Assembly (NCBI RefSeq): GCF_030253575.1
Contig: NC_080561.1
Span: 34,991,564 to 35,055,563 of the forward strand
DNA length: 64,000 nucleotides
Direction of reading: 5' to 3'
DNA from: Rhododendron vialii
Lineage: Eukaryota > Streptophyta > Magnoliopsida > Ericales > Ericaceae
Under the pieces are notes generated by a model, which saw only the letters and a program-made list of their open reading frames with translations, made no database searches and was not told the origin of the DNA. The position numbers and the translations under genes were made by a program. Below are positions 22,736-34,350 of this stretch, piece after piece. Numbering within the stretch: the first letter of the stretch is position 1; each line of letters starts with the position of its first letter.

Positions 22736-22923
22736 ATTGCGTTCACAAGGAAAAGAGATTGGTGAAAGAAGAACAGAGGCTCAAAGGGGCACATGCACAG
22801 AGGACTTTTCATGGGCTGCAACCTCCTGAGACCAATATGATGTTTGCGGATCGCAGTGATTTCGCATATCTTAATTTGATGGCCGAGGGGCAAGGATGCG
22901 GAGATATGAGATGAGATTGCAAG
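22736..22923 (+). pseudogene. Captured exon of a plasma-membrane H+-ATPase (AHA/PMA type)
   Basis: The translation contains AHAQRTFHGLQPPETNMMFA followed by DRSDFAYLNLMAE, which is the regulatory C-terminal domain start of plant P3A proton pumps (family form: WAHAQRTLHGLQPPE...). Upstream, in another frame, IAFTRKRD fits the family's preceding VAFTTKKDFG, so the reading frame is broken. The piece starts right after ATTGCAG and ends at AAG|GTATATG. Both native intron borders were therefore carried along, which shows capture from genomic DNA and not from a cDNA. The fragment lies inside the long inverted repeat element. It cannot make a pump, since all membrane and catalytic domains are absent. 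Confidence 0.75.
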
Positions 22924-23019
22924 GTATATGAAACACACGTCAAACTGATAATCTTCTTTGAATCTGCAAATTTTCAACATAGAGATTTCTTGCATTATTA
23001 CTTGATTGTGACACTCCCC

Positions 23020-23330
23020 TTGCCTAATTTTTTTGAAACGGCAAAAATATTATCAAAGAGAAACTCAATAATGGGTACATCAAGAGAGGAGAGGGAAAAA
23101 AGAGAAGGGGAGAGAAATGAGGGAAACTTCCAACGCGAAGTTGAGAAGCCAAAAAAAACATAACAAAGGCAGACTGAAAATCAGACCCCAATACAATGCC
23201 AAAACACTACCAGCTTGATCAAACAACCGCCTATTGAAACCTCATCAAAAGCAACACTTCTAATCTGAAAAGCTTCCTACCCAAACTAATCCATTGACAT
23301 CAGTCTTCCACAACAATGGACAGAAGCTTG
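23020..23330 (-). mobile_element. L1-type LINE 3'-end fragment inside the Pack-MULE
   Basis: Minus strand ends with CTCTCTTGATGTACCC, then GAGTTTCTCTTTGATAATA and TTTTTGCCG, as in the tail at 17620-17895. 5'-truncated. Confidence 0.5.
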
Positions 23331-23499
23331 TTTTTGGAATTGGAGTTCTCCACTTGTTCGTCTTTGTGCTATCATTGATTCGTTCGCCCTACAGGTAAAA
23401 TTTTGAGAAATTTGCATATAAAACAATACAGCTCAAAGGGTGCATTGATCAGGTTGATGCTGGAGCTCGGAGAATGGTGAGCTAGCAAGGGCAGGTTTA

Positions 23500-23825
23500 G
23501 TTTGCAGCAAGTAAGGCGGATTGTGAGCTTGTTGGCTGCATTGTTTTTGTAACGGATGGAGTGCGGAAAGCTAATTCGGGTTATGGAGTAGCAGCCTGGG
23601 TTCAGTTGAACGGTGAAGGTTTAGAGGTGGCCAATTAGGTGCGGTTTTGTCATGCGTCTTCAGCAGATATGGTGGTGATCCGAGCGGGGTTGCTAATTTT
23701 TAAGTGGGCTTCTGAGCATGGTATTCCTGAAGTTTGCATTCCTACGGATTCCACCGTTTTTGTTCAGGGTCTTTGTGATCCTTCAGGAGCTGATGTTATT
23801 TGCAAGAAGCTCTTTTGATCTTTTG
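23500..23825 (+). mobile_element. Retroelement-type RNase H fragment (LINE-like)
   Basis: Plus-strand translation shows VFVTDGVRKANSGYGVAAWV, then a broken middle, then ADMVVIRAGLLIFKWASEHG and VCIPTDSTVFVQGL. This is the order of the RNase H domain found at the end of plant LINE polyproteins (family: TDGS..., E in AE..A, TDS). The Asp positions are kept and the frame is interrupted by a stop. It lies between the arms of the Pack-MULE-like element. Confidence 0.55.
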
Positions 23826-24829
23826 TTTTTTGAGCTCCTCTTTTAATCTTGTAAAGGTCATAGAGGTTTCGAAACTTGTAATCTTCCAATAACCACTTGT
23901 GCAATTTATTCCAGATCTCATTTTGGTTCCTCTAAATTGATTGTGTCGATCATAAGTTAGTTCAACAATAACTTAATCAAGAACCAATTTGTCATACCCA
24001 AGACCTTTTCTTCTCATACAAAGTAGGAAAAAAACAGAAGTCATTTATTCCTTTGATGACAAACAATGCCAATTTGCTTCTTTCAGTTCTTTTATCACCA
24101 TTCAGAGCAGCAACCGAATTTGGTAACAATCACTTCCATACACATGCCCACTCTATTACAATCGAACAATGTCCTTTGCATTAGAATTTTTGATTGATAA
24201 CACTGAATGGAAAAAAAAAAATCTTAAGAGTACATACAATGAAATAGAGAAGCATGCAGCCCAAAAAATTGTTCTTGACAAACAAAGAACACAATTTCTG
24301 TTCCAATTGCAATTTTGAACTCATAAGACCACAATCTTCCTCAACATCTTCCTTCCTGCTATATATATCAATTGCACGTGTCGGAGAGTAAATTTCTTAG
24401 AACAGTTTGCACCAAATCAAATTCCTCATCAAGATTTGGTCTCATTCATCTAGCATCAAACAGGTAAAAACATACTTACAATCCTCATATCACCAAAAAA
24501 AAAAAAATGACCAACCGAATAATTCATAAGTTCATACAGCGTAAAAAATAGAAAAAGGAAAAATCAAAAACAAACTCAATCCAGCATTCAGATACTGCAA
24601 CCAGCATTTTTGTAGGAACATCTTCCAAACTTCCCACCTGTTAAAAGAAAAGAAAAGAAAACAAATGACTAAACTTTGAAGTAGATTGCAAGTTGATCCC
24701 CAGTTTGGTCAAAATAAGGCGTTCAACAACAGTAAAACCACAATTCAAAACATGAAAGGCGAGTATCATTCCAAAACCCCCAAAATGTAATCAAAAATTA
24801 AGAAAATGATAACTATTAGGAGAATATTT

Positions 24830-24971
24830 ACTCTGTCCATCAGTCTCATAAAAAAAACCCTAATTTGAGATTTGGGAATTTTCCCAAAACATGAACAAAA
24901 TGGAGAAGATTACAACTACAAGGAGACATAATAGGTTTCTTAAAGGGTGAAGTGATCAAGAATTCACCTTA

Positions 24972-25006
<35 letters not shown>

Positions 25007-25395
25007 GATGAAGTCAGACAAAAAAATGGTGGCTTCGGTGGTGGCGTTCGTGTTGCTTTGGCTGGCGACGGCGACGTCGTACCGGCGTCAGTGGCTTCGA
25101 GGTCGGCGTCGGAGGTGGTGGTGGTGGTGGTGGTGACTGGTGACACAGAGAGTAGAGAGAGAATAGAACTGGTTGTGGTTCGGGGGTTAGGAGAGAGAAA
25201 ACATAGCTGGTCCTGGTTTTTAATTTGGGATAAATTTCCCGGTCAAATTTTTCCCGAAAATTTTGAATTTGGCAATTTGGGGCTGGGAGAAGTGGGAACC
25301 ATACGGTGGGACACTAAATGGTGGGACCCTTCAGTGCCAGGTAGGTCTTTGTTGTCTTCTTTGCTTCTTTCTTTGCTAATAGCATTTCCGCTCTT
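24830..25395 (-). repeat. Right long inverted repeat arm
   Basis: Inverted partner of 22021-22576. It carries a GA run at 24974-25001 and a GTG-repeat block near 25110-25135. The plus-strand frame starting at 25058 across this arm is low-complexity (poly-Val) and is not a gene. Confidence 0.8.
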
Positions 25396-25444
25396 CGTCG
25401 GTAAAAGAGCGAAATCGATTTGGCTTTTAAAAAGGAAACAATGA

Positions 25445-25765
25445 CTTTTTTTGTTTTTATTTAAAAAAAATTGGTATTTAATAATTTTGCATCAAATTTT
25501 TGTGACTTATTGATTCGTCTCGACAAAAAGAATTAGAAAAGTAATTTTTTTTTTCAAAACTCATAATTTTTTTCAAAAAGACAAAAATAAGTGAAATTTT
25601 TTGATTTATTAACTTATTTTCGTCTTTATTCAAAACATTATAAGTTTCGGTCAAAATTTTTTACTTTTCCGATTCTTCTTGTCGAGACGAACCAATTAGT
25701 CACAAAAATTTGATGCAAAAAAAATTCAAATAAAGACAAAAAATAAATTACTTAATTTTTCAATC
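25445..25765. mobile_element. Foldback MITE
   Basis: About 320 bp, nearly palindromic. The left half contains tttgcatcaaatttttgtg and gattcgtctcgacaaaaag. The right half contains the inverted forms cttgtcgagacgaa and cacaaaaatttgatgca. AT-rich with a short unpaired centre near 25600. No coding capacity. Confidence 0.65.
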
Positions 25766-26084
25766 TAAACCCACCCGTAGAGCATGCTCATTATAATAAG
25801 CAAATGGTGTGAATAATCAAATTTAACAATAATGCTCAAAAAACACCCTACATTATAATAAGCAAAGTTATAAGTCTTTTAGCAAATAAATAAATTTCAC
25901 TCATTCTATAACCAAACTTAACAACTTTTACCAATAATTAAAACTCAATAACTCAAAAACACCTCACATTGAAATCGTCTCATCGAGACGAATAATTTAG
26001 TGTGGTCGGGTGCGTGATAGAAACTCGTTTGTGATTGGACAAATGTGCATTGTGTATTGTAACCAATGTGAAGTTCCCTACTGC

Positions 26085-26322
26085 TACTCCCTCCGTCCCA
26101 AATTAACTGTCATTTTTTGGAGTTCGTATCATTTTTCAATTGATTATATTTTGTAATTTATAATGTTTATGTAATTTTGAAAACATTGTATTATAGAACT
26201 AATCGAGATCTATCAAATAAAATCCATATTTGATATGAAATTCATTACGGATTTAAAGATATAATTCGTTTTTAAGCCGGTTAGAAATAACGAGGGACAA
26301 TTAAATTGGGACGGATGAAGTA
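26085..26322. mobile_element. Stowaway MITE
   Basis: 238 bp with inverted ends TACTCCCTCCGTCCCAAATT... and ...AATTGGGACGGATGAAGTA, inserted at TA. The ends match over about 27 bases. Textbook Stowaway (Tc1/mariner-derived). Confidence 0.8.
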
Positions 26323-26357
26323 TTATATTAGAATATAATCAATATAACAATATAAAA

Positions 26358-26830
26358 AGTCCATGTTGACTCTATGGGGGAGCCAGCATCCACCATGTAT
26401 TCGAGTCGCTCCATATTGGTGTGGGGCAAGCGTAAGGAGGAGGACTAACAACCTACATCCATCGATATTGTATGGGCAGCATTGTGAAGCGTTTCATGTG
26501 CGTCTGCCGCTAAGTGCAGGGGCTTTGCGCTGACCTTTAAAAGATTAAGTTGCGTGAACCCCTAAAACAATTGCTTTTAGGTTGGTGCTAGGGGAGATTG
26601 TTGGCTTTATGGAGGCCAAGCATCCACCATGTACTCGAGTCGCCCCTGCTTGTGTAGGTCAAGCATAGAGAGGACTAACCGCCTCCACCCGTCAGTGCTG
26701 TATGGGTAATATTGCAAAGCGCCCCATGTCCACCTGCGATAAGTGCAGAGTTTTGCGATATCCTTCAAAAAATTAAGTTGCGCATTTTTCTAATAGCAAT
26801 TGTTTTGAGATGAGTTGGTAAGCACTTGAT
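26358..26830. repeat. Two tandem copies of a ~240-bp unit
   Basis: Unit 1 (about 26358-26595) and unit 2 (about 26596-26830) share the phrases ccaagcatccaccatgta, tactcgagtcgcccc, gaggactaac, gctgtatgggta, taagtgcag and agattaagttgcg, in order. No coding potential. Confidence 0.65.
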
Positions 26831-26989
26831 GCAACAATCCCGGCTAATTTACATAACCCACTTTCTTGTAGACTCGCTCTCACCACCCAAAGAACCGAAC
26901 AATTTACAATAGGATAAAACCCACCTGCTCACACAAGAATTTTACTACTTCTATTCTTTTTCTTCTCTCTGCCTATCACCATATTTTCA

Positions 26990-28600
26990 TGCCCCCTTAA
27001 ATAGACGCATATTAGAGCATCCACAGCCATGTTTGCTAATCTTTCCAATAATTGTATTGTCATTTTTGAGCCATGAATAGTGTCGTATTGCCCCACACAC
27101 ACACAGACACAAAAAGAGGCAAGGGTGCTGCACCAGTTTTGCTATTTTTTCCCTCTCCCAATCACAAATGGCAACTTTGACATAAATTTTGCCATATATG
27201 ACAAAAGAAATGGTATTTGCCAAATTTGAGAATTTTTTTAGCAATATATAATAGGTGTGGCACTCTATTTGCCATTTGTTTTTGCCATTTTAGAGAAACG
27301 ACAAGAAATTTTGTCAAATTTGACGACAGGAGTGGTTGCTGTAATAAAAGCATCAGTTCCTTGCTCAACATTAAAATCCAACATATGGAAATCATTCACG
27401 TTTCCAATACAGCATGTGGGAAATTGGAAAATCCTTTATCACATTCAAGTTATTGACCTGTCCAAATGTGAACCAAAAAACCAACAACAGTACTAGCTAG
27501 GAGCATCATCCACTCATTAGAAGAATTTTGGCGATTTTATTTTTTTTTATTTTTTATTTTTTTTTTGGGGGGGGGTGGGGGGGTTTGTAATTAAAAAAAA
27601 TGAATGTTTGGCATACAGAATGAATGTTTTGGCTTCGAGTTAAGGGTGGACTTGCACATCAAGTGCTTCCTAGGATTGAGTATCTTCAGAATTTCAATTA
27701 AGGTTCCGTTTTTTTGACTGTGATGCATTGTGAGAGAATGACTTTTCTCGTAAAATGGGACATAATAAGTATTTAAAAAATAAGAACTTTAACGAAAACG
27801 GAGCTTGAGTTCATCGTGGCAAGTGGATGTACTCACTGGAACCAATAGCTTGGGAGTAACCGTTCTGTCCGTCATGATAGGGTACAAGTGAGTTGGGGAA
27901 TGGTTATCTTATATCAAACTAGGTGCCGTTCCACAGTGATTCAGGGTAAGATGAATTCTTTGTGATCCTAGAAGAAATTTTTTTTTTTTTTTTCCTGGCA
28001 CCAATTGTTGAACAAATTACTTTTTTTTTTTTTTGGTCACCATAGGGTTTCTTTTTCATGATCCTAATGAGGAGAATTACATGGGTTAGAACTTACGCTG
28101 CAGCTTTGCTCCATCTTTTTACCGGCCGGTGGTGGGTTGGATTCCTATATCTGCATTATTAAAAATTTCATATGATGAGAGTCATAAGACATCAATTCGT
28201 TTATTTGTGTTTTTCAATCTTTTTCGTCGTATTAAATTGCACACGCATAGCGGGTGCCACCCTTTTGGTGCATCAATTGAAAAGGGCAGATGTCTTCTCC
28301 TATATATAGACTGCCGAGATGACCCTTTCTTATTCCCAACTCTTTGTTTATTTGGTTCACCACAATCACCACCCTCACTTGCCAGCTGCCATTTAGTATT
28401 ATAGACTGCTAAGATGCCCCTCCCTCATTTTTTTCAACTCTTCTTTGTTTATTTGGTCTAATCATAATCACTAGACTTGCCTTGCTATTTAATACTACTA
28501 TAGTTTAGCCAACCATGCACCTTGTTGTAATACTGCCACTTATCTAATCCACGTGCAAATCATCTCTTCATAGAAACAATGATGCTTTAGGGGGGGGGGG
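26990..28600. other. Transposon-derived and low-complexity DNA without genes
   Basis: Holds a MITE-like left end (gagcatccacagcc at about 27015), a poly-T/poly-G tract (27540-27585), T-rich runs near 27985 and 28022, and two imperfect copies of an ~80-base unit (about 28305-28390 and 28402-28490, tagactgc...gatg...tttgtttatttgg). No gene was recognised. Confidence 0.4.
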
Positions 28601-28859
28601 GGGTTGGGTCGTCTTCGTGTAGTGCAGATTCGGGGTCCTGTACTGCGCCCCTGAACTACACGCAAGGACGGAACCAGGATTTTATTCTAGCAGTGGCGAA
28701 ATATATACTAAAAAAATAAAAAGAAGCATTACAATATTAATAGTCATCGACTCCAGAAAAAATTAAAATAACATAATAAAAACTATAGTAAATGATGTTT
28801 TTCATTTGCACATGGAGTATGAAAAAAGACTAATTTTACTTTTTGGCATCGATAATGTC

Positions 28860-28960
28860 ACTCTAACAACAACAACAACAAAACCCATGTAGTCCCCAAT
28901 CATTGGGGGTATGAGCGGGAGAAGATTAGAGACAAACCTAACTTTTGGCAATATGTACAA
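28860..28960 (-). mobile_element. RTE-like LINE 3'-tail fragment
   Basis: The sequence aacaacaacaacaaaaccc followed by catgtagtccccaatcattg and ggggtatgagcggga has the form of the antisense 3' tail of plant RTE LINEs (TTG repeats preceded by a short conserved block). Only the tail is present. Confidence 0.35.
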
Positions 28961-29759
28961 AATAGCTGATCTTAGAATACCACTTAAACAGTAGCCCCCC
29001 TATATATGTTTTGTTGCGGAACCATACCCCAAATCAAAGCCAAATGGCATCAGAGAGGGTAGGTCTAGAGACCCAATTCAATTTATGTGCACATTATCAT
29101 GTTTCCTTCATTGATAATCCAAAGTATCGGTATACACAAAGACAGTGTCACTCCCCAAATCCCTATATGGATTTTCCAAATTGATAACCGCACTTCTTTT
29201 TAGGAGTGACATTCTAAATTTGGGGAGTGACATTATAATTAAATTCCCATAATTTTTTAGGTTAAGTTATTTTAGGGTTGGAATTAATGTGGAGTTTTTT
29301 TTTTCTTAATTACACATCATCATTTATATTATTTCAGTTTGGCCCATTGAATTTAGTTTTAAAATACTTTTTTGGATCTCCTTTCTTGAAAAAAAAAGAA
29401 GATTTATGACTAGTATATAATAAAAAATAAGGAAAAAAATCTAGCAGTGGAGAGACTATATAAATTGGGGATAATTTTTTTTTTCATATATAATAATTGT
29501 GTTTTTTAAAATTCTTATCGTGATGGCCGCCGCCACTAGACCTTCTTGATCTCATCCTTGACTACAGTACAGGGTTGTAGGTGCCCAACAATTCTTCATC
29601 ACGCAGAAGTAAAATTAGATGGTGCTTCTCTTCCATTATCCAATTATATATTATGAGCTTGACTCTTTCTCTTGATTAATCATTTTTCGAAGGAGTCCAA
29701 TTGCATCAGCATATACAACGAGCTTTTAAACCCTATAAAGTTACCCAAGTGGATGTAGT

Positions 29760-30255
29760 CACGTGATGGTGGTGGTATGTGCGAAGCTGGGAAGTGTTAA
29801 GGGTGCAGACAATCTTCAGCAGTGGTTTAGCTTAGAGGTGTGGGGGCGGAGCCTCCACGGCGCACAAAGTGCCGCAGTTCGGGTTGCGACTTTAGGAGCA
29901 CACCGAACTGCAGCGAAAACGATATTTGAAGGACTTGGGGTGTAATTCCAATTGGACCCGACTTATTTTACACTGCAGTTTGTATGTGATTATGTTAACG
30001 TGTTTTTAGAGAGAAGAGAGAAAACGCAGGTCTCAGAGAGATTGCGAGAAGACTTGTACTCTTGATTCGATTTCATAGTGGACTGATGTGGCTTCCGTGG
30101 TTTTTCCTCGCGTTTAAGTTTTCCACGTATATCTTGTGTTAGTTCTTTTCTTATTCGTTACGCACTATTTCTGTTTGCTTGCTATTTCTGTGATCCTAGT
30201 TTTCAAGATCCGTAGGGCGTTGTGAGTTGAATAAGGAGTTCAATTCCTAACAGGA
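29760..30255 (+). mobile_element. Ty1-copia LTR fossil
   Basis: The right portion has the typical end of a Ty1-copia LTR: gacttgtactcttgattcga, gtggactgatgtggct, ccgtggtttttcctcgcg, ttaagttttccacgta, and a terminal cctaaca near 30252. Degraded gag-like sequence may follow to about 30.6 kb. The left border was not pinned down and no partner LTR is visible. Old and broken. Confidence 0.5.
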
Positions 30256-30649
30256 AGCTCAATGGTGCAACGGATCGGAAGTTAGGGAACTCTACTTATA
30301 AGTATCGAGATCTATCAACGGATTGAAACTTAATGTTCGTGCACAAACTATAAAATGATTAATGAACTTTGTACTAAAGAGGTCTACTTGATAAAGCAAG
30401 TGAGTTGCTTAGCAACATGGAAGAAAAATGGTTGTTCACCAGGTTAATTCTTGCACTCATAGCATAATGACTCGATCGATGTTTTCTACGAAGTGAAAAA
30501 GACAGAGAAGACATTGCGATCGATTTCTTTAACGATGGTTGATATGGAGCTATGCCAGTGGATGCATCGTCGACTGTTACCCTTCTGGTTACCTTGCTGC
30601 AATCACCGGCCGATGGTTTTAACATGATTCATCTATCAAGATGCTTCAT

Positions 30650-31239
30650 AAGTTTTTTGGTGCTTCTTCATTGTCTCAAAATATCTCATGAGATTGTAGG
30701 AACTACTTCATTTTCCGAGTAACCATAATGATCCAAGCTGCTGCAATGACGTCGTCAATTCTGCTTTGCTCATTGGATGTCCAATTTCGTATCTTAGTTT
30801 TGCTACTGGGATATTGTCACATCAGGTTCGGGTTAAAGGATTTCATGCCAAGGTGTGTATCGATTTCCCTTACCTAGCTCACACAACCACTCTCATACGG
30901 CTTCACCACCGGCCTTAATTTGTCAAGCAAACAATCGGCTGGATTTAGCACATCGGTTTCTGATTCGAAATGATCTCGAACCTTCTTCATTCAGCGCTTC
31001 GCCAAGGATCCGAAGCATCCTCTTGCTAGTAATTAGTTTCTCTAGTCCTTGCTGTACATATTGCTGTGTTTCAAAGACCCATGGACTTCCTTTTAAGCTT
31101 TCAAAAAAAACAATTTAGTGAGCATTTTTTACTCGTATGCCGTAGTGATGTATGAGGACCATTATTGTATGAAAATGTACTCTACTAGATGATAAATTGG
31201 TCACGTTCTACGAATAGATTGGCATACGTTGGTAGAATG
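30650..31239. other. Intergenic DNA next to the gypsy element
   Basis: No gene recognised. The plus-strand frame at 30855-31118 has no family signature and is Ser/Leu-rich, as expected by chance. Confidence 0.4.
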
Positions 31240-31244
31240 TGCTC

Positions 31245-33894
31245 TGTCACGCCCTCGATTTTCAACATAATTAAGTAATACATTTCAATAAAAGAGAAAC
31301 CTCGCATATCATATACGTTACCCAAATGAGTTTCCCACCTGTTTAATTTACAAACAAGTCCTTAAGTTTAGATAATTACAACTTTAGTCAAAAGAAAATT
31401 CAGTAATAATTAGTTACAAAACCACCTTTAACAAAATGAGATCTTCACAAAGATGACGAAATAACCAGTGATGTCAGCTTCCAAAAGTCTTTTACTGTCA
31501 AGCACATAATGCATGCAATCTATTGCCCGGCATCAGAACCTGAAAAGAAAGATTTGGTTGAGCTACACTAGCCCAGTAGAAAATTCTAAACTCAAGCTAT
31601 ATGCAATTTGAATGAACCATGCACCGAGAATGAATGAGTACTGACAGATACGCCTATACCACAAATGACTACCAACAAGCTGCGAATTATCGCCTAAGAG
31701 TCCTAGACTTCACATCAATGTCACTAGCCGTTTACTTCTTTAACTAGTTACATTATTAAACTCACGTCATCTCACACTTGTCTATAATCAAATCAAAACA
31801 TCTTATTATTCTCCGTATGATAGTACAATCTTTCTCGTGTCCACATTGATCTTCATTAAATCCCTTAATTGCAAAACCTTTCTTTTCCTTTAATCCGGTA
31901 TTTCCCATCAAATAATCACTAGGGTCACCTCGGGTCTAGTTCCCTCGAGCGCAGGGTCACCCCGAGTCTTTTCCCTCAATAACAATAATCAGGTGGGGTC
32001 ACCTTGGGTCTAGTTCCCTCGAGCGCAGGGTCACCCCAAGTCTTTTCCTCCAATAATATGAATCAGTTGGGTCACCTCGGGTCTAGTTCCCTCGAGCGCA
32101 GGGTCACCCCGAGTCTTTTCCCTCAATAACGACCACTTGGGTCACCTTTCACACTTTTCACAATCGACATCATTTCATAATCAATTTCATCATCCCTTTA
32201 ACGGTTATACCACTGAATTTTAATTAATCATTACGTGACTCCACAAATATACATGTTCATGCCTTTTCATTAATTTAGCCATTCACATTTGACATAGCAT
32301 ACTAAGCCCGTACATATAATCCTACCATACTTTATCCGTTAGTTTCTACACTTGAGCCTCATAGAGAGAGTGTCAAAAGGATTAAAAGGCTTGACGAGTC
32401 GAGAGGACACGAGTTATTTCCTCATTTCAAACAATTCTTTCTCACATCAATTTTCACTTCAAGCATTCCAAACAATCTACCAATCTACCACGTTGACTAC
32501 ATCTCAAACCGTTCCTAACTGTCATCCATATCAAGACTCGGACTAATTAATTATTACACGCCTATTCCTTTAAGTACACCATAACCTCACGCGTCCTCAC
32601 CGTACCTCTAAGTACATTTCCCGTACCTTCACACGCCACATATTAACCCATGACTAGACTTTACGATGCCTGATCATCTAGTTTCTATACTTGGAGTCCG
32701 TAAAAGCATGTACTAAACGAATCTAAGAAATTTACGAATCGAGAGAGGGAACGGATTGCAACACTACTCATCGAATCCCTAGACATGTTCACTCTAGTCC
32801 ATTGGATGCCACTCTAAGTGAGAAATGAGTAATACTCATCAAAACACTTGGAAGAATACACAAACAAGCTCATTAGAGTCGATGAGAGGCTTTGACATGC
32901 AAGTTGAAAGATATAGGAAAGCAGCTGAAAGATACTGCAGCAGCTCAAATAAGCAGGTGAAAGCAGGTGAAACTTCTAGTCTCCTACCGGTAGGCAAGCA
33001 AGTCCTACCGGTAGAACTTGAAAACAGAAAGGCTAACATTCCGATAAAACCTAGACCTACCGGTAGGTGAACAAGTCCTACCGGTAGAAACTCCAATTCA
33101 CGCAACCTACCGGTAGGCAAGCAAGTCCTACCGGTAGAACTTGGAAACAGAAAGGTCAACATTCAAATTCGAGCGTGACCTACCGGTAGGCAGGAAATTC
33201 CTACCGGTAGAAGTTCGATACATTGAGCAGCTTTTGAGCTGCTGCTGTACGTTTGAGCTGGTTGACAAAATTTCTCAATCGTTCTACCGGTAGGGTAAAA
33301 GCTCCTACCGGTAGGAGGAGTTACTTACAGACGATTTCAACAGATTTCGACAGAAAATTTTAAGTTTCGATCCAATCTCAACGACAACCAATACCAGCTC
33401 GAATAAGGCATAAAAACACTCAAATAGCATATAAAGTGAGGTAGAATTCCCTACCTCGAAGTCGGAGCACGAAACCCAAGAAGTTACAAGCCCTAGCTTT
33501 CCGAAAACCTTGTTCCAACCGGAATACAACTTCTCCGAGCTCGAACCGGAGCGATACGGACCACAATACACGAGTAGAAGATGGAATGGAGGTTATTTGT
33601 TGTGGGTTTTGAATTTAGAGGTGAGTTTTTGGGTGAGGGAGTGAGAGAGGTAGAGAGAGCCGAGAGAGAGAACGGGAGAGAGAATGGGATGGGGTTTTGG
33701 GAATTATTTTCCCCTGGCACACACACACTTATACACACATGCACCTTATCACACTAACACCCACATATTTTAAACTCTTGCACATTGACCCACAATTAAA
33801 ATAAACTCAATCAATTTCACATTTTATTTTATTATTATTTTTTTTTTTTTATAAAATGTTCAAATAATATCCGAAAAAAATACGGGTCCTTACA
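31245..33894 (-). repeat. 3' LTR of the gypsy fossil
   Basis: 2,650 bp, TG...CA ends (minus strand starts TGTAAGGACCC, ends GGGCGTGACA). It contains three copies of a ~70-base unit around ggtctagttccctcgagcg (31925-32150) and ten copies of the palindrome CTACCGGTAG between 32987 and 33315. Confidence 0.9.
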
Positions 33895-33912
33895 CCCTAC
33901 CCTCCTTAAAGA
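33895..33912 (-). promoter_or_regulatory. Polypurine tract of the gypsy fossil
   Basis: Minus strand AAGGAGGGTAGGG directly abuts the 3' LTR start. This is the plus-strand priming site used by this family. Confidence 0.8.
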
Positions 33913-34034
33913 AATTTCGTCCTCGAAATTTGCTAAAACTAATCTAGCCATGCCAAATAACATATCAACACACTCGAACCGTAGCACTATCCATCACGCA
34001 ACAATTCAATAATCATCGAAGTCCACGTCTAGAT

Positions 34035-34350
34035 TCATATCAAGCAAACCACAACAAACACGCGTATATCTTTCGAACTTCGTACCCCCATTTCCACGTA
34101 ACCATGCACTAACAACATCAGCTTACCTTTCAACAATGGACTACGCGAGTCTAAGGTACGCATCGGTTTCTTTTCATAGGACACTTGAGCTTCTAATTCA
34201 ATTTCGGACCTCTCTAACACATGCAATGGATTTATTTCATACCTCCTCAATCTCCGTATACATAATGCATCATATATTTTGAAAAAGTCAGGCGGTAACG
34301 TCAAACGGTACACAGTTTCTAAACTTTTCTTTATTATACAAATCCTATAC
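34035..34350 (-). mobile_element. Remnant of gypsy pol C-terminus
   Basis: Minus strand shows LRRYEINPLHVLERSEIELE and SYEKKPMRTLDSR, matching the region just after integrase in Tekay/Del-type elements (LRRY.PDPSHVL...SYEE.P..ILD). It is a fossil piece and not functional. Confidence 0.7.

Larger units (their letters stand above)
22021..25395. mobile_element. Pack-MULE-like element with long inverted repeats
   Basis: 3,375-bp element. Its two arms, 22021-22576 and 24830-25395, are inverted copies of each other, nearly 90% alike by eye, sharing for example GAAATGCTATTAGCAAAG at the tips. Flanks are tggcggtaa (22012-22020) and cgtcggtaa (25396-25404), a 9-base direct repeat with two mismatches. 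That is the size expected for Mutator-like elements. Inside is an exon of a plasma-membrane H+-ATPase gene (22736-22923), a LINE tail and an RNase-H-like fragment. No MURA transposase was recognised. The left tip lies about 140 bp upstream of the 5-alpha-reductase start codon. Confidence 0.7.

Noticed and set aside
25058-25444. 128-codon frame in the right inverted repeat arm
   Set aside because: Low-complexity product of a GTG repeat, and not conserved in frame in the other arm.
29763-29945. 60-codon frame as a gene
   Set aside because: It lies within a Ty1-copia LTR-like sequence and has no family signature.
31920-32150. CRISPR-like regular repeats
   Set aside because: Only three long imperfect units inside an LTR of a plant retroelement, and the spacers are part of the repeat unit.
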